Origin: Leuconostoc carnosum | Lineage (GTDB): Bacteria > Bacillota > Bacilli > Lactobacillales > Lactobacillaceae | DNA length: 39,553 nucleotides | Reading direction: 5' to 3' | NCBI RefSeq assembly: GCF_014207505.1 | Contig: NZ_JACHGL010000002.1 | Span: 1 to 39,553, forward strand | In this document: positions 22,873-32,550 of the stretch, piece after piece | How the letters are laid out: every line of letters begins with the position of its first letter | Numbering within the stretch: the stretch's first letter is position 1 | Position numbers and translations under genes: made by a program | Notes under the pieces: model-generated | Told to the model about the DNA's origin: nothing | The model's database searches: none | Seen by the model: only the letters and a program-made list of their open reading frames with translations

Positions 22873-25467
22873 ATGGCCAAAATAGTAGACACACCAATGA
22901 TGGTGCAATATCATGAAATTAAGGCACAATACCCTGATGCATTTGTTTTTTATCGTTTAGGTGATTTTTATGAACTTTTTGAAGATGATGCGATATTAGG
23001 GGCTAAAATACTTGAATTAACACTGACAGCACGTAATAAAAATTCAGAAAACCCCGTGCCAATGGCGGGTATACCGCATCATGCTGCGCAAAATTATATT
23101 GATATTTTAGTAGATCAAGGTCATAAAGTTGCTATTGTTGAGCAAATGGAAGATCCTGCCGTTGCTAAGGGTATGGTGAAGCGAGATGTTGTTCAGCTGA
23201 TTACGCCAGGCACAAAAATGCTTGGCGGTGCGGGTGCTGATAAAGAAAACAACTATCTAGCTGCTCTTAGACCAAACGGTAATGATTTGGCAATGGCTTA
23301 TATTGATCTATCTACAGGCGAATTAAAAGCAACAACTATCGGTAACTTTAATGATGTGATTGATGAATTAAGTTCGTTGGAAGTTAAAGAAGTTGTGTTA
23401 CGTAAAGATGACGAGCTTACCATAAAACATCAAGTTGCTAATCAACTTGGGGAACGTGGTCTAGTAATTTCTTGGCAGTCAGATGTGACAGCAAATGCAA
23501 CAGTTAGTTTTTTGACACAACCCTTAACAAGCATTGCTGAAACTGAAACGACAGCAATGTTACTTAATTATATTTTTGATACGCAGCGCCGTAATTTGGA
23601 TCACATTGTGCCTGCTACGAGTTATGAGCGACTAACTTATTTGAAATTTAACCAAGACACACGTTCTAATTTAGACTTAATTGAAAATACGCGTACGAAA
23701 AAACGTGCAGGTTCACTGCTAGGATTAATTGATGAGACGAAGACAGCTATGGGTGGTCGGCTACTGAAACAGTGGCTACTAAAACCATTACGTGAGCAAC
23801 AGGAGATTGAAAAGCGACTTGACTTGGTACAGGCGTTTCAAAATGATTTTTTTACACGTGGTGCTTTGCAAGATGATTTGAAATCAGTATATGATTTGGA
23901 ACGATTAGCAGCTCGTGCGGCTATGGGTACGATGAATGCACGAGAACTTGTGCAACTCAAAAAATCATTATTAGCTATTCCAAGCATTAAAACCACTTTA
24001 TCAGCAACAGAAGGAGTACTTTACGATGCTGGTGACAAGCTTGATAGCATGGTTGATTTGGCAGGGTTGATAGATGAAGCTATTGTTGATGACCCACCGG
24101 TGAGTGTCCGTGAAGGTAATATTATTAACGACGGATTCGATGAAAAGATAGATACATATCGCAGAGTTTTGACTGACAATCAAAAATGGCTAGCCCAATT
24201 AGAAACTGATGAGCGTAAAGTTACCGGTATTAGTTCATTGAAAGTCGGGTATAATAAAAATTTTGGTTATTTTATTGAAGTGACTAAAGCTAACATTAAT
24301 AAATTAGAACCAGATCGTTATGAGCGACGACAGACACTTACAAATGCAGAACGCTTTGTCACGCCAGAATTAAAAGCGCATGAACGTTTGATTATTGAGG
24401 CACAAGCTAAACGAACAGAAAGAGAATATGAATTATTTGTAACGATTCGTGAACGACTAAAGGCAAATATTAGTCGTATTCAAAAGCTGGCAAGGTTAGT
24501 TGCGCGCTTGGATGTTTTAGCTTCACTAGCTGATGTCGCTGACAATCGCCGTTTCGTACGTCCTACCTTTACTAGTCATAACATGATAGCCATATCTCAA
24601 GGAAGACATCCTGTGGTAGAAGCATTGCTCGGTTCAGGTGAGTTTGTGGCAAATGATGTGATGTTAGATGAAGACAATGCCATGCAACTGATTACTGGTC
24701 CTAATATGGCTGGAAAATCAACTTATATGCGTGAATTAGCCTTAATTGTTATCTTGGCACAAATGGGCAGTTTTGTACCAGCAGAACAAGCTGAATTACC
24801 TATTTTTGATCAAATATTTACGCGAATTGGTGCTAATGATGATATTGCTATGGGACAGTCAACTTTTATGGTTGAAATGGCAGAAGCTAACCTAGCTTTG
24901 CGAGAAGCAACAGCACATTCGCTTATTTTATTTGACGAATTAGGGCGTGGTACGGCAACTTATGACGGTATGGCACTGGCGCAAGCAATTATCGAATTTT
25001 TAGATGCGCATATTCATGCCAAAACACTGTTTTCAACACATTATCATGAATTAACTGCATTAGCTGACCGGCATGATAGCATTACCAACGTTCATGTTGG
25101 TGCAGTAGAAGATGATAACGGGGAATTGCATTTTCTACATCAAATTCAAGAAGGACCAGCTGATAAATCTTATGGTATTCATGTTGCGGCACTGGCTGGC
25201 TTGCCACGCGAACTCATTAACAATGCTACGACCATTCTTTCTCATTTAGAAAGTGATGATGTCGTTACTGATCACCAGCTTGTCCAACAATCAGTGACGT
25301 CAGAAAAACATGACGAATCACAACAAGTTGAATTGTTCAATGTTGATGCTGTTGATTCAGAGACAGAAAAAGTATTAGAACACTTAGATAAATTAGATAT
25401 TTTAAACATGACACCTGTAGATGCCATGAATGCACTAAATGACTTAAAAAAGTTAAGAAAAAAATAG
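22873..25467 (+). CDS. mutS: DNA mismatch repair protein MutS
   Basis: Recognises mismatches and small loops and starts repair with MutL. 864 aa. The N-terminal mismatch-binding domain has the wedge motif GDFYELF (about 30-36, Phe32-x-Glu34). The connector and core follow, then the clamp helices (about 400-560, NFGYFIEVTKANINKLEP). The ATPase domain has Walker A GPNMAGKST (about 609), Walker B LILFDELGRGTATYDG, and THYHELT. Near the end QQVELF is a beta-clamp binding motif. The ATG at 22873 is 14 bases from GAGGAG, longer than usual. It lies between recG and mutL, all on the + strand. Confidence 0.98.
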   Translation: MAKIVDTPMMVQYHEIKAQYPDAFVFYRLGDFYELFEDDAILGAKILELTLTARNKNSENPVPMAGIPHHAAQNYIDILVDQGHKVAIVEQMEDPAVAKGMVKRDVVQLITPGTKMLGGAGADKENNYLAALRPNGNDLAMAYIDLSTGELKATTIGNFNDVIDELSSLEVKEVVLRKDDELTIKHQVANQLGERGLVISWQSDVTANATVSFLTQPLTSIAETETTAMLLNYIFDTQRRNLDHIVPATSYERLTYLKFNQDTRSNLDLIENTRTKKRAGSLLGLIDETKTAMGGRLLKQWLLKPLREQQEIEKRLDLVQAFQNDFFTRGALQDDLKSVYDLERLAARAAMGTMNARELVQLKKSLLAIPSIKTTLSATEGVLYDAGDKLDSMVDLAGLIDEAIVDDPPVSVREGNIINDGFDEKIDTYRRVLTDNQKWLAQLETDERKVTGISSLKVGYNKNFGYFIEVTKANINKLEPDRYERRQTLTNAERFVTPELKAHERLIIEAQAKRTEREYELFVTIRERLKANISRIQKLARLVARLDVLASLADVADNRRFVRPTFTSHNMIAISQGRHPVVEALLGSGEFVANDVMLDEDNAMQLITGPNMAGKSTYMRELALIVILAQMGSFVPAEQAELPIFDQIFTRIGANDDIAMGQSTFMVEMAEANLALREATAHSLILFDELGRGTATYDGMALAQAIIEFLDAHIHAKTLFSTHYHELTALADRHDSITNVHVGAVEDDNGELHFLHQIQEGPADKSYGIHVAALAGLPRELINNATTILSHLESDDVVTDHQLVQQSVTSEKHDESQQVELFNVDAVDSETEKVLEHLDKLDILNMTPVDAMNALNDLKKLRKK

Positions 25468-25560
25468 AAGGAGACGCGTTTGTGGGTGTGATAATTAATT
25501 AGCCTTTAAATATTAAATTTGTTAGTTTAAGGCAATGACTCCACTGGCGTTCAAAAAACA

Positions 25561-27546
25561 ATGAGCAAAATTCATGAGCTATCAAATTTATTGGCTAACC
25601 AAATTGCGGCTGGTGAAGTTATTGAACGACCAGCCAGCGTTGTTAAAGAATTAGTTGAAAATGCGATTGATTCAGGCGCAACACAAATTGACGTCGTCGT
25701 TGAGAATGCCGGCGAGGCGCTTATTCGTGTTGTTGATAATGGTACAGGTATTGATCCTGAAGATGTCCCGCTAGCTTTTACACGCCACGCAACAAGCAAA
25801 ATAACAGATCGTCATGATTTGTTTAATGTTCTGTCTTTAGGTTTTCGTGGTGAAGCATTACCATCGATTGCAGCAATTGCCGACGTTACTTTAAATACGA
25901 CAACTATTGAGGCACCAGCCGGTGTCATGTATCACATTAAAGGTGGCAATCAAGTCAGTTCAGTGCCAGCTAATGGGCATCGTGGAACTGTGATTTCGGT
26001 ACGCGATTTATTTTATAATACACCGGCACGATTGAAATATTTAAAGCGACCACAAACAGAGTTATCACATATTGCTGACATTATGAATCGGTTGGCACTG
26101 TCATATACAAACATTGCTTTCACTGTCATTGCTGATGGGCGTGAATTACTAAAAACAGCAGGAAACGGTAACCAGCAACAAGTTATTGCGGCTATTTATG
26201 GTCGTGAAAGTGCGCAAAAAATGCTAGCAATTGCTGGTGAAGACGACGATTTTAATATTACTGGCTATATATCTTTACCAGAGCTAACACGTGGTTCACG
26301 AGAATATTTGACCATTTTAATTAATGGCCGTTTTATTAAAAACTTTACTATCTCTAATGCTGTGATACGTGGTTACGGTTCAAAATTAATGGTTGGTCGG
26401 TTCCCAATGGGCGTGATTAACATTAATACCGATCCTCTTTTGGTCGATGTGAATGTACATCCCCAAAAATCAGAAGTTCGCCTATCTAAGGAAGTTGAGT
26501 TATCTGAATTAATTATCGGTAGTATCAAGTCGCGTTTAGCGGAAGAAAATTTAATACCTGATGCTTATGAAAATTTGTATGGCCCATCAAGAGCAATACA
26601 ATCGACCACGTCAAAACCCACCCAGCAGGCGCCTTGGTTAGAAAAAAGTGAGTCCAAAGAACAAACAGTGATGCCACAAAACACTATTAATTCGGGTCAA
26701 GAGATTGAACCTATTAGTATCAGTGATCGACATGATTTATTAAATGATCAAGTTAATGATTTCGCTAATCGGTATGCTCATGAGTCTGCATTATCAGTTT
26801 TTGGGCAACAATCAACAGTGCCTCAACCTCAAGTATCTGAGGATCTTGTAACATACCAAGCGCCACGGACGAAAAATCAATCACAACAAGAGGCACTTGA
26901 TATCGCACCAAACACAGCTAGTGGTTTTCCAGCATTGGACTATATTGGTCAAATGCATGGGACATTTTTGTTTGCACAAAGTGAAACAGGCTTATACTTA
27001 ATCGATCAGCATGCTGCACAAGAGCGAATTAAATATGAGTACTATAGGCGTGTTATAGGCGAAGTAGGAACTGACAAACAACGGTTGTTGGTTCCAATCA
27101 CGTTGACCTACTCGGCAGCTGATATGTTAAAAATTGCTGATCATGAACAAGAATTACAAGCTGTTGGGTTAGAACTAGAGCCTTTTGGACCAACGAGTGT
27201 GATCATACGTGAACACCCAACATGGTTTAAAGCTGGTCAAGAAAAGGAAACAGTATTAGAAATGGTTGATTGGCTTCTAAGGGCTGGACATCTCACGGTA
27301 GCTGAATTTCGTGAACGCACAGCCATCATGATGAGTTGTAAAAGGTCAGTTCGAGCCAATATGCATTTGTCTGAAGAACAAGCACGAACTTTATTACAAT
27401 CACTTGCTATGACTGAAAATCCTTATAATTGCCCTCATGGACGCCCAGTATTAACACAGTTTACACTAACAGAAATGGAAAAAATGTTTAAACGTATTCA
27501 AGACTCTCATGAAAATTGGGAAGAATATGATAATCATCCGTACTAA
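25561..27546 (+). CDS. mutL: DNA mismatch repair protein MutL (endonuclease type)
   Basis: Links MutS to the nick and unwinding step. 661 aa. The N-terminal GHKL ATPase has IAAGEVIERPASVVKELVENAIDSGA, VDNGTGI, TRHATSKI and GFRGEAL. NVHPQKSEVRLS ends the ATPase half near residue 305. A variable linker (about 350-455) is rich in Q, S and T. The C-terminal domain carries the metal-dependent nuclease motif DQHAAQERIKYE (about 482-493), SCKRSVRAN and CPHGRP (about 624). This matches species that lack MutH and nick DNA with MutL itself. No SD is seen directly before the ATG; an AAGGAG just after mutS precedes only a 6-codon GTG frame. Separated from mutS by 93 bases. Confidence 0.97.
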   Translation: MSKIHELSNLLANQIAAGEVIERPASVVKELVENAIDSGATQIDVVVENAGEALIRVVDNGTGIDPEDVPLAFTRHATSKITDRHDLFNVLSLGFRGEALPSIAAIADVTLNTTTIEAPAGVMYHIKGGNQVSSVPANGHRGTVISVRDLFYNTPARLKYLKRPQTELSHIADIMNRLALSYTNIAFTVIADGRELLKTAGNGNQQQVIAAIYGRESAQKMLAIAGEDDDFNITGYISLPELTRGSREYLTILINGRFIKNFTISNAVIRGYGSKLMVGRFPMGVININTDPLLVDVNVHPQKSEVRLSKEVELSELIIGSIKSRLAEENLIPDAYENLYGPSRAIQSTTSKPTQQAPWLEKSESKEQTVMPQNTINSGQEIEPISISDRHDLLNDQVNDFANRYAHESALSVFGQQSTVPQPQVSEDLVTYQAPRTKNQSQQEALDIAPNTASGFPALDYIGQMHGTFLFAQSETGLYLIDQHAAQERIKYEYYRRVIGEVGTDKQRLLVPITLTYSAADMLKIADHEQELQAVGLELEPFGPTSVIIREHPTWFKAGQEKETVLEMVDWLLRAGHLTVAEFRERTAIMMSCKRSVRANMHLSEEQARTLLQSLAMTENPYNCPHGRPVLTQFTLTEMEKMFKRIQDSHENWEEYDNHPY

Positions 27547-27612
27547 AATATCTGATCAATTTAAGAATCCATCACAGCGCATGATTGCGCCGTACATAAC
27601 TAGGAGAAAAAC

Positions 27613-28128
27613 ATGAACAACAATGATATTATTATTCGTCTGCGCTACGCGCTTGATATCCAAAATACTGACATGATCAAAATATTTCATTTGGGTGGTA
27701 TTGAGATTGATGAGGCACAGCTCCATGAGTTATTAACTAAGCAAGAGGAAGGCGATAAGCGTGATAAAAAGATAACGACTCATGATTTAGAAGCGTTCAT
27801 GAATGGGTTGATTATTTCACAGCGTGGGGAAAAAATTGGGCCAGATTTAAAACCAATTCAACCAACTTTTGATATTAATAAAGAAGATGATATTAATAAT
27901 GTCATCATGAAAAAGTTGAAAATTGCAATGTCTTATACAAGTGATGATTATATGAGCTTTTTGGAATCAGCTGGTATCAGTATATCTAAGAATGAATTAA
28001 GTGCTGTTTTGCGTCGACCAGATCATCGTAATTATAAGCCAGCCGGTGATCGCTACTTGCGTAATATTTTAAAGGGGATGGTTATTGAATACCGTCCAAA
28101 TGATGTCAAAAAGACAGCTAAAAAATAG
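27613..28128 (+). CDS. DUF1456 (YehS-like) protein
   Basis: 171 aa built of two similar helical halves: MNNNDIIIRLRYALDIQNTDMIKIF..GGIEIDEAQLHELL and, after a linker, NNVIMKKLKIAMSYTSDDYMSFLESAGISISKNELSAVLRRPDHRNYKPAGDRYLRNILKGM. The tandem repeat and the final RxPxHxNYxxxGDxxLRxFL-like pattern are typical of DUF1456, conserved across many bacteria with no proven function. AGGAG lies nine bases before the ATG. It sits 66 bases after mutL, probably at the end of the repair transcript. Confidence 0.85.
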   Translation: MNNNDIIIRLRYALDIQNTDMIKIFHLGGIEIDEAQLHELLTKQEEGDKRDKKITTHDLEAFMNGLIISQRGEKIGPDLKPIQPTFDINKEDDINNVIMKKLKIAMSYTSDDYMSFLESAGISISKNELSAVLRRPDHRNYKPAGDRYLRNILKGMVIEYRPNDVKKTAKK

Positions 28129-28154
28129 ACCTTGTAAACGGTTTCATGTATAAT
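28126..28154 (+). promoter_or_regulatory. Candidate ndk promoter
   Basis: TAGACC (28126-28131), 17 bases, consensus TATAAT (28149-28154), with transcription starting about 20 bases before the ndk ATG. It overlaps the stop of the DUF1456 gene. Confidence 0.55.
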
Positions 28155-28181
28155 GAAGTTAGTTTAGATCAAGGAGAAACC

Positions 28182-28595
28182 ATGATAGAACGAACATTTA
28201 TGATGATTAAACCGGATGGGGTACAACGTGGTAAAGTTGGTGAAATCATTCGTCGTATTGAGAATAAAGGGTATCGCATTGTTGATATTAAAATGGTACG
28301 GCCTACAGAAATATTACTTGATGCGCATTATGCAGAACATGTTGGTAAATCTTTTTATCCGAGTTTGGTAGCGTATATGACGTCAGGACCAGTGATTGCT
28401 ATGATTGGTGAAGGAACTAATATCGTGGCTGGTTGGCGGATGTTAATGGGAGCTACTAACCCAACTGATGCTGCACCGGGTACTATTCGTGGTGATTTAG
28501 GACGTGAGTGGCAGAGTGATGCCATCATGAATCTTGTCCATGGTTCTGATAGTGTGACTACCGCTAAACGGGAAATAGAACTTTGGTTTTCATAA
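28182..28595 (+). CDS. ndk: Nucleoside-diphosphate kinase
   Basis: Transfers the gamma phosphate of ATP to (d)NDPs through a phosphohistidine. 137 aa, standard size. RTFMMIKPDGVQRG near the start, RPTEILLDAHYAEH, the nucleotide contacts around GWRMLMGATNP, PGTIRGDLG, and the active-site His (about 120) in NLVHGSDS. The ATG at 28182 has AAGGAG five bases upstream; an earlier in-frame ATG is inside the promoter. It has its own promoter and terminator, so it is monocistronic. Ndk loss is found in some lactobacilli, so its presence is informative. Confidence 0.96.
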   Translation: MIERTFMMIKPDGVQRGKVGEIIRRIENKGYRIVDIKMVRPTEILLDAHYAEHVGKSFYPSLVAYMTSGPVIAMIGEGTNIVAGWRMLMGATNPTDAAPGTIRGDLGREWQSDAIMNLVHGSDSVTTAKREIELWFS

Positions 28596-28608
28596 TCATT
28601 ATTAACGC

Positions 28609-28647
28609 GCTTAATGTCAGTAATTTATACTGATATTAAGCTTTTTT
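28609..28647 (+). terminator. Terminator after ndk
   Basis: GCTTAATGTCAGTA (28609-28622) pairs with TACTGATATTAAGC (28628-28641) through one G-T pair, followed by six T. Confidence 0.92.
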
Positions 28648-28711
28648 GTTGCAATTAGGCGGTATAGGTAAAAGTTTGGTAAAATAAAAGATATAGACAC
28701 GGAGTTGAAAA

Positions 28712-29590
28712 ATGCAATTAGACAATATAACAATATTTGAAAAGCAATCGTTAGCCCCCTATGCTTATACGCAAGCTGGTGGTGTAGTAGATTATTTAGC
28801 GATTCCTCAATCTTTAACTGAATTGAAAAAGTTATTACACTGGGCAAAAGATGAACAATTAGCCGTGCATGTTTTTGGCAGACTTTCCAACCTCGTTGTG
28901 CGTGATGGCGGTGTCCGGGGCTTATCAATTTTACTTCATGAATTACACAGTATTACAACTGAAGGGCATAATATTGTAGCTGAAACGGGGGCTGATTTGA
29001 TTTTAGTGGCTGAAGTCGCTATGGAGCATAGCCTTACTGGTTTAGAGTGGGGTGCGGGGATACCTGGCTCGGTTGGCGGTGCAGTTTTTATGAATGCTGG
29101 CGCCTATGGTGGACAAACAGATATGGTAGTGACTTCAGTGACAGCGGTTATGCCAGATGGTCAGTTACAGACTTTTCCACGTGATATGTTGGCATTTGGT
29201 TACCGACAATCTGTATTTCAAACGAATGGTGGCATTATTGTCAGTGCGACATTTGATTTACATCCAGATGATAAACAAGCGATTCAACAGCGTATGGATG
29301 TTAATAATTTTAAACGTGCTGATAAGCAACCTTTGAATTATCCCTCTAATGGTTCTGTTTTCAAACGACCAGAGGGTTACTTTGCTGGTAAATTAATTAT
29401 GGATTCTCATTTGCAAGGTGTTCGTGTTGGTGGTGTTGAAGTTTCTAAGAAACATGCTGGATTTATGGTGAATGTTGCCAATGGTACAGGAAATGATTAT
29501 GAAGATCTTATTCATTATGTTCAAAAAACAGTTCAAGATAAATTTGGTGTCTTACTTGAAACTGAAGTTCGCATCATAGGAGAACGATAA
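28712..29590 (+). CDS. murB: UDP-N-acetylenolpyruvoylglucosamine reductase
   Basis: FAD and NADPH enzyme that completes UDP-MurNAc for peptidoglycan. 292 aa, type II size. The FAD-binding half has TQAGGVVDYLAIPQS, VFGRLSNLVVRDGGVRG and LEWGAGIPGSVGGAVFMNAGAYG. Substrate and proton-donor motifs are FGYRQSVFQ, YPSNGSVFKRPEGYFAGKLI with the conserved Ser, and ETEVRIIG with the final Glu. The loop usually written G-x-G/A-S-N reads GRLSN here, a mild departure. GGAG lies seven bases before the ATG. The stop is five bases before the antiporter gene, so they are co-transcribed. Confidence 0.95.
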   Translation: MQLDNITIFEKQSLAPYAYTQAGGVVDYLAIPQSLTELKKLLHWAKDEQLAVHVFGRLSNLVVRDGGVRGLSILLHELHSITTEGHNIVAETGADLILVAEVAMEHSLTGLEWGAGIPGSVGGAVFMNAGAYGGQTDMVVTSVTAVMPDGQLQTFPRDMLAFGYRQSVFQTNGGIIVSATFDLHPDDKQAIQQRMDVNNFKRADKQPLNYPSNGSVFKRPEGYFAGKLIMDSHLQGVRVGGVEVSKKHAGFMVNVANGTGNDYEDLIHYVQKTVQDKFGVLLETEVRIIGER

Positions 29591-29595
29591 TAACA

Positions 29596-31692
29596 ATGGC
29601 AATACTCGAATTAATTTTTATTTTAATTGTATCAGTTACAATTTCTAATGTTGTTTCACATTTTGCGACAGATATTCCTGCTAGCTTGTTTCAAATTGTC
29701 ATTGGTCTATTCTTGTCCTTAGCATTTGGTGTATACATTGAGGTTGACTCGCATTGGTTTATGTTACTTTTTGTAGCGCCATTACTATATAATGATGCTT
29801 GGCGTTTTCCCAAACGAGAACTTTGGGAGTTACGTGGACCAATCCTGGGCAATGCGATTGTATTAGTGCTATTGACAACATTAGTCGGTGGTTTCTTGAT
29901 GCACTTGTTAATCCCACAATTGCCAAGATCTGTGGCATTAGCATTGGCTGCAGTCGTATCACCAACAGATCCAGTAGCTGTGCAAGCCATTGCTAAACGC
30001 GTCAAGCTACCTGAAAATGTGATGCATATTGTTGCTGGGGAAAGTTTGATTAATGATGCCAGTGGGCTAGTCAGTTTTAATACCGCAATTAAAGCAACGG
30101 TAGCTGGGACTTTTTTACTTAGTCAAGCTATTGGTAATTTCTTTTGGATGACTTTAATTGGATTGAGTGTTGGGTTAGTTATCGGGGGAATCTCAGTCTG
30201 GCTACGTGATGTTTTTCATCGTGTTGGGCTAAATGATGCGGTTTTCCACACTGTCATAACGTTATTGACACCATTTTTAATTTATTGGACAGCTGAAGAA
30301 TTTTTTCACGCGTCTGGTGTAATTGCCGTTGTTGCTGGTGGTGTTTTAACTAAAGTTCTAAGTGACCAGCGATTTGATGCACGTAATCCCGAAATTTCGG
30401 TAACTGGCGTCAGAACTTGGGAAATCTTTGCTTATCTGCTTAATGGTTCTGTTTTTGTTTTGTTAGGCATTGAATTACCACCTGCTATGGAAGGTGTTGT
30501 TCAAAATTCACAAATTCACACGGGGCAAGCGATTTTTTATGGTATTGTCACGTGGTTCATTGTGTTTGTTATTCGAACATTATGGGCATATTCGAATCAA
30601 GTTTTGATGTACTTTAAAGACAGATCACATCATCCATTATTTAAAACAGCGGTGACATCTGGTTTAACGGGTGTTCGTGGTGCGGTAACAATGGCGGCAG
30701 TATTGACTGTTCCGAGTGTCATTGATGATGGGACAGCCTTTCCGCAACGAAGCTTACTAGTTTTTGTTGCAGCAGTTGTTGTAATTATTAGTCTGTTGGT
30801 GGCTACGATTATGTTGCCAATTGTGACTAATGAGCGTTCAGCACATGATTTTACACAACCATCTATATCAGATGCTGAAGAAGAAACGACAAAGCATGCC
30901 TCACATGTTGATATGACTGAAGCTCAAGCACGTATTTTTTCTATTCAAGTTAGTATACAGATTTTGCGTGAAAATCAGCGGGATAATAACCGTGTGATTA
31001 TCTATGAATTAATTACACGTAAACAAGCGACTATCGCACAAATTCGCCGACAGTCTAAAGATGATAGGTTAATGTTTACGCCGGTTGACGACGCAGAATT
31101 GCGTCGCATAGCTTTAGAGGCACAGCGTGATCGGTTACAACAATTGCTTGTGGCAGAGGAAATTTCACCCCTTGCCTTTTCAACACAAACACGTCGATTG
31201 GAAGTATTAGATCGTGCTATAGAGTCCAATACACATTTCCATGTGTCTCCAAAATGGGCTAGAATATTGATGCAGCGTGTGATACGTGCGATTCGTATTT
31301 GGTTTTCAGATGAAACCAGTGAAGCATTTAAGGAAGAAACTTCCTTAGCCATTAAAGAAACAGCTAAGGCTGCGATTAATGCTTTGTCAGAACATATGGT
31401 AAAGCATAGTGGTGATACTGTATCTCAACGTTTAGACAGACAAAACGCGTATAATTTAATTGTGACCTATCGTTACCGCATCGAAAATGAGAAACGTCCA
31501 GATACAGCTCTGCAACGTGAAATAGATGAGCGAATGCGTATGGAACTTGAAATTAAGGCACTTAATGCACAGCGAGAAACAATTCAAAATTTGTATGAAC
31601 AAGGAAGAATTAAGCGACAAGCTGGTATTAACATTAGGCAGTTTATCAACTATGCGGAAACAGCAGCATTAGCAGGAAAACACGAAGAGTAA
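29596..31692 (+). CDS. CPA1-family Na+/H+ antiporter (NhaP type)
   Basis: Membrane exchanger of Na+ (or K+) for H+. 698 aa. About eleven helices span residues 1-410, with the CPA1 signatures VSPTDPVAVQAIAKR (about 121-135, Asp in the ion site) and GESLINDASGLVSF (about 148-161, ND motif). Arg is conserved in SGLTGVRGAVTMAAVL (about 355). A long cytoplasmic helical tail (about 425-698) is rich in R, E and Q. Start ATG directly follows murB. CdaA begins 45 bases after its stop, so the antiporter may share a transcript with the c-di-AMP operon. Known c-di-AMP-bound antiporters use an RCK_C domain, which I do not see here. Confidence 0.9.
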   Translation: MAILELIFILIVSVTISNVVSHFATDIPASLFQIVIGLFLSLAFGVYIEVDSHWFMLLFVAPLLYNDAWRFPKRELWELRGPILGNAIVLVLLTTLVGGFLMHLLIPQLPRSVALALAAVVSPTDPVAVQAIAKRVKLPENVMHIVAGESLINDASGLVSFNTAIKATVAGTFLLSQAIGNFFWMTLIGLSVGLVIGGISVWLRDVFHRVGLNDAVFHTVITLLTPFLIYWTAEEFFHASGVIAVVAGGVLTKVLSDQRFDARNPEISVTGVRTWEIFAYLLNGSVFVLLGIELPPAMEGVVQNSQIHTGQAIFYGIVTWFIVFVIRTLWAYSNQVLMYFKDRSHHPLFKTAVTSGLTGVRGAVTMAAVLTVPSVIDDGTAFPQRSLLVFVAAVVVIISLLVATIMLPIVTNERSAHDFTQPSISDAEEETTKHASHVDMTEAQARIFSIQVSIQILRENQRDNNRVIIYELITRKQATIAQIRRQSKDDRLMFTPVDDAELRRIALEAQRDRLQQLLVAEEISPLAFSTQTRRLEVLDRAIESNTHFHVSPKWARILMQRVIRAIRIWFSDETSEAFKEETSLAIKETAKAAINALSEHMVKHSGDTVSQRLDRQNAYNLIVTYRYRIENEKRPDTALQREIDERMRMELEIKALNAQRETIQNLYEQGRIKRQAGINIRQFINYAETAALAGKHEE

Positions 31693-31737
31693 CAAGACAG
31701 TGTTACTACCGTTTGTGAAAATACCAAAGGAATAATT

Positions 31738-32550
31738 ATGCTATCGTACTTTACAATGAATAATTTAATGCATGTGGTAGATATTGCTATTATCTGGTTT
31801 TTGCTTTATAAAATCATCCAATTTGTCGAGGGAACTCGAGCGTTACAAATATTATTTGGCGTCGGGGCGGTTATTTTAGTTAAAGTAGTGAGCTGGTATT
31901 TAAGATTAACTACTTTGTCATGGGTCATGGATCAGCTGATTACATGGGCGCCAATTGCGCTAGTTGTCATTTTCCAACAAGAAATTCGCCGTGGTCTAGA
32001 ATCATTGGGTCGCCGACTTATTGTGAGACGAACGAGAATTGATAATGCCGCCGAACACCAACTGATTAAAAGTTTGGATAGTTCACTTCAGTATATGTCA
32101 AAACGTCGTATCGGTGCTTTGATTACAATTCAACGTGACACAAATTTAGATGAATACATTAAAACAGGAATTAAGCTAGATGCTTATATCACTGGTCAAT
32201 TATTAATCAATACTTTTATTCCAAATACCCCATTACATGATGGTGCGGTGATTATTCGTAAAGACCGTATTGCAGTAGCCGCAGCTTATCTCCCACTATC
32301 TGAAAGTACACGTATTCCGAAAGAGTTAGGGACTAGGCACCGTGCTGCAGTGGGAATTTCGGAATCAAGTGATGCGATTACCGTTGTTGTATCCGAAGAG
32401 ACTGGTGAAATTTCTATTACACAGAGCGGTGATCTTCTACGCCAGATGGATCAGGAAAGCTATCTTAATTTCTTTGAACGTCAATTTTTACCAGATAAAG
32501 CAGAAACACCAAAAAATCGGTGGTGGCATAGAAGGAGGGTAGAAAAATGA
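31738..32550 (+). CDS. cdaA: Diadenylate cyclase CdaA
   Basis: Makes c-di-AMP from two ATP. 270 aa: three N-terminal membrane helices (about 10-80), then the DAC domain on the cytoplasmic side. Catalytic motifs are HDGAV (DGA at about 168-170) and GTRHRAA (about 198-204), followed by VVVSEETGEIS. AAAGGA lies five to six bases before the ATG. The ATG of cdaR overlaps its stop (ATGA), and glmM follows, the standard cdaA-cdaR-glmM order in which CdaR and GlmM modulate the cyclase. c-di-AMP from here is expected to set the activity of BusR elsewhere in the window. It is the only diadenylate cyclase gene visible here. Confidence 0.96.
   Translation: MLSYFTMNNLMHVVDIAIIWFLLYKIIQFVEGTRALQILFGVGAVILVKVVSWYLRLTTLSWVMDQLITWAPIALVVIFQQEIRRGLESLGRRLIVRRTRIDNAAEHQLIKSLDSSLQYMSKRRIGALITIQRDTNLDEYIKTGIKLDAYITGQLLINTFIPNTPLHDGAVIIRKDRIAVAAAYLPLSESTRIPKELGTRHRAAVGISESSDAITVVVSEETGEISITQSGDLLRQMDQESYLNFFERQFLPDKAETPKNRWWHRRRVEK

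Noticed and set aside
25468-25560. Six-codon GTG ORF with AAGGAG between mutS and mutL as a leader peptide
   Set aside because: Too short to judge; AAGGAG followed by a GTG is easily met by chance, and nothing links it to mutL control.
28617-28928. 103-aa open frame on the - strand opposite murB
   Set aside because: It overlaps the ndk terminator and the murB start, with no SD and no family likeness.
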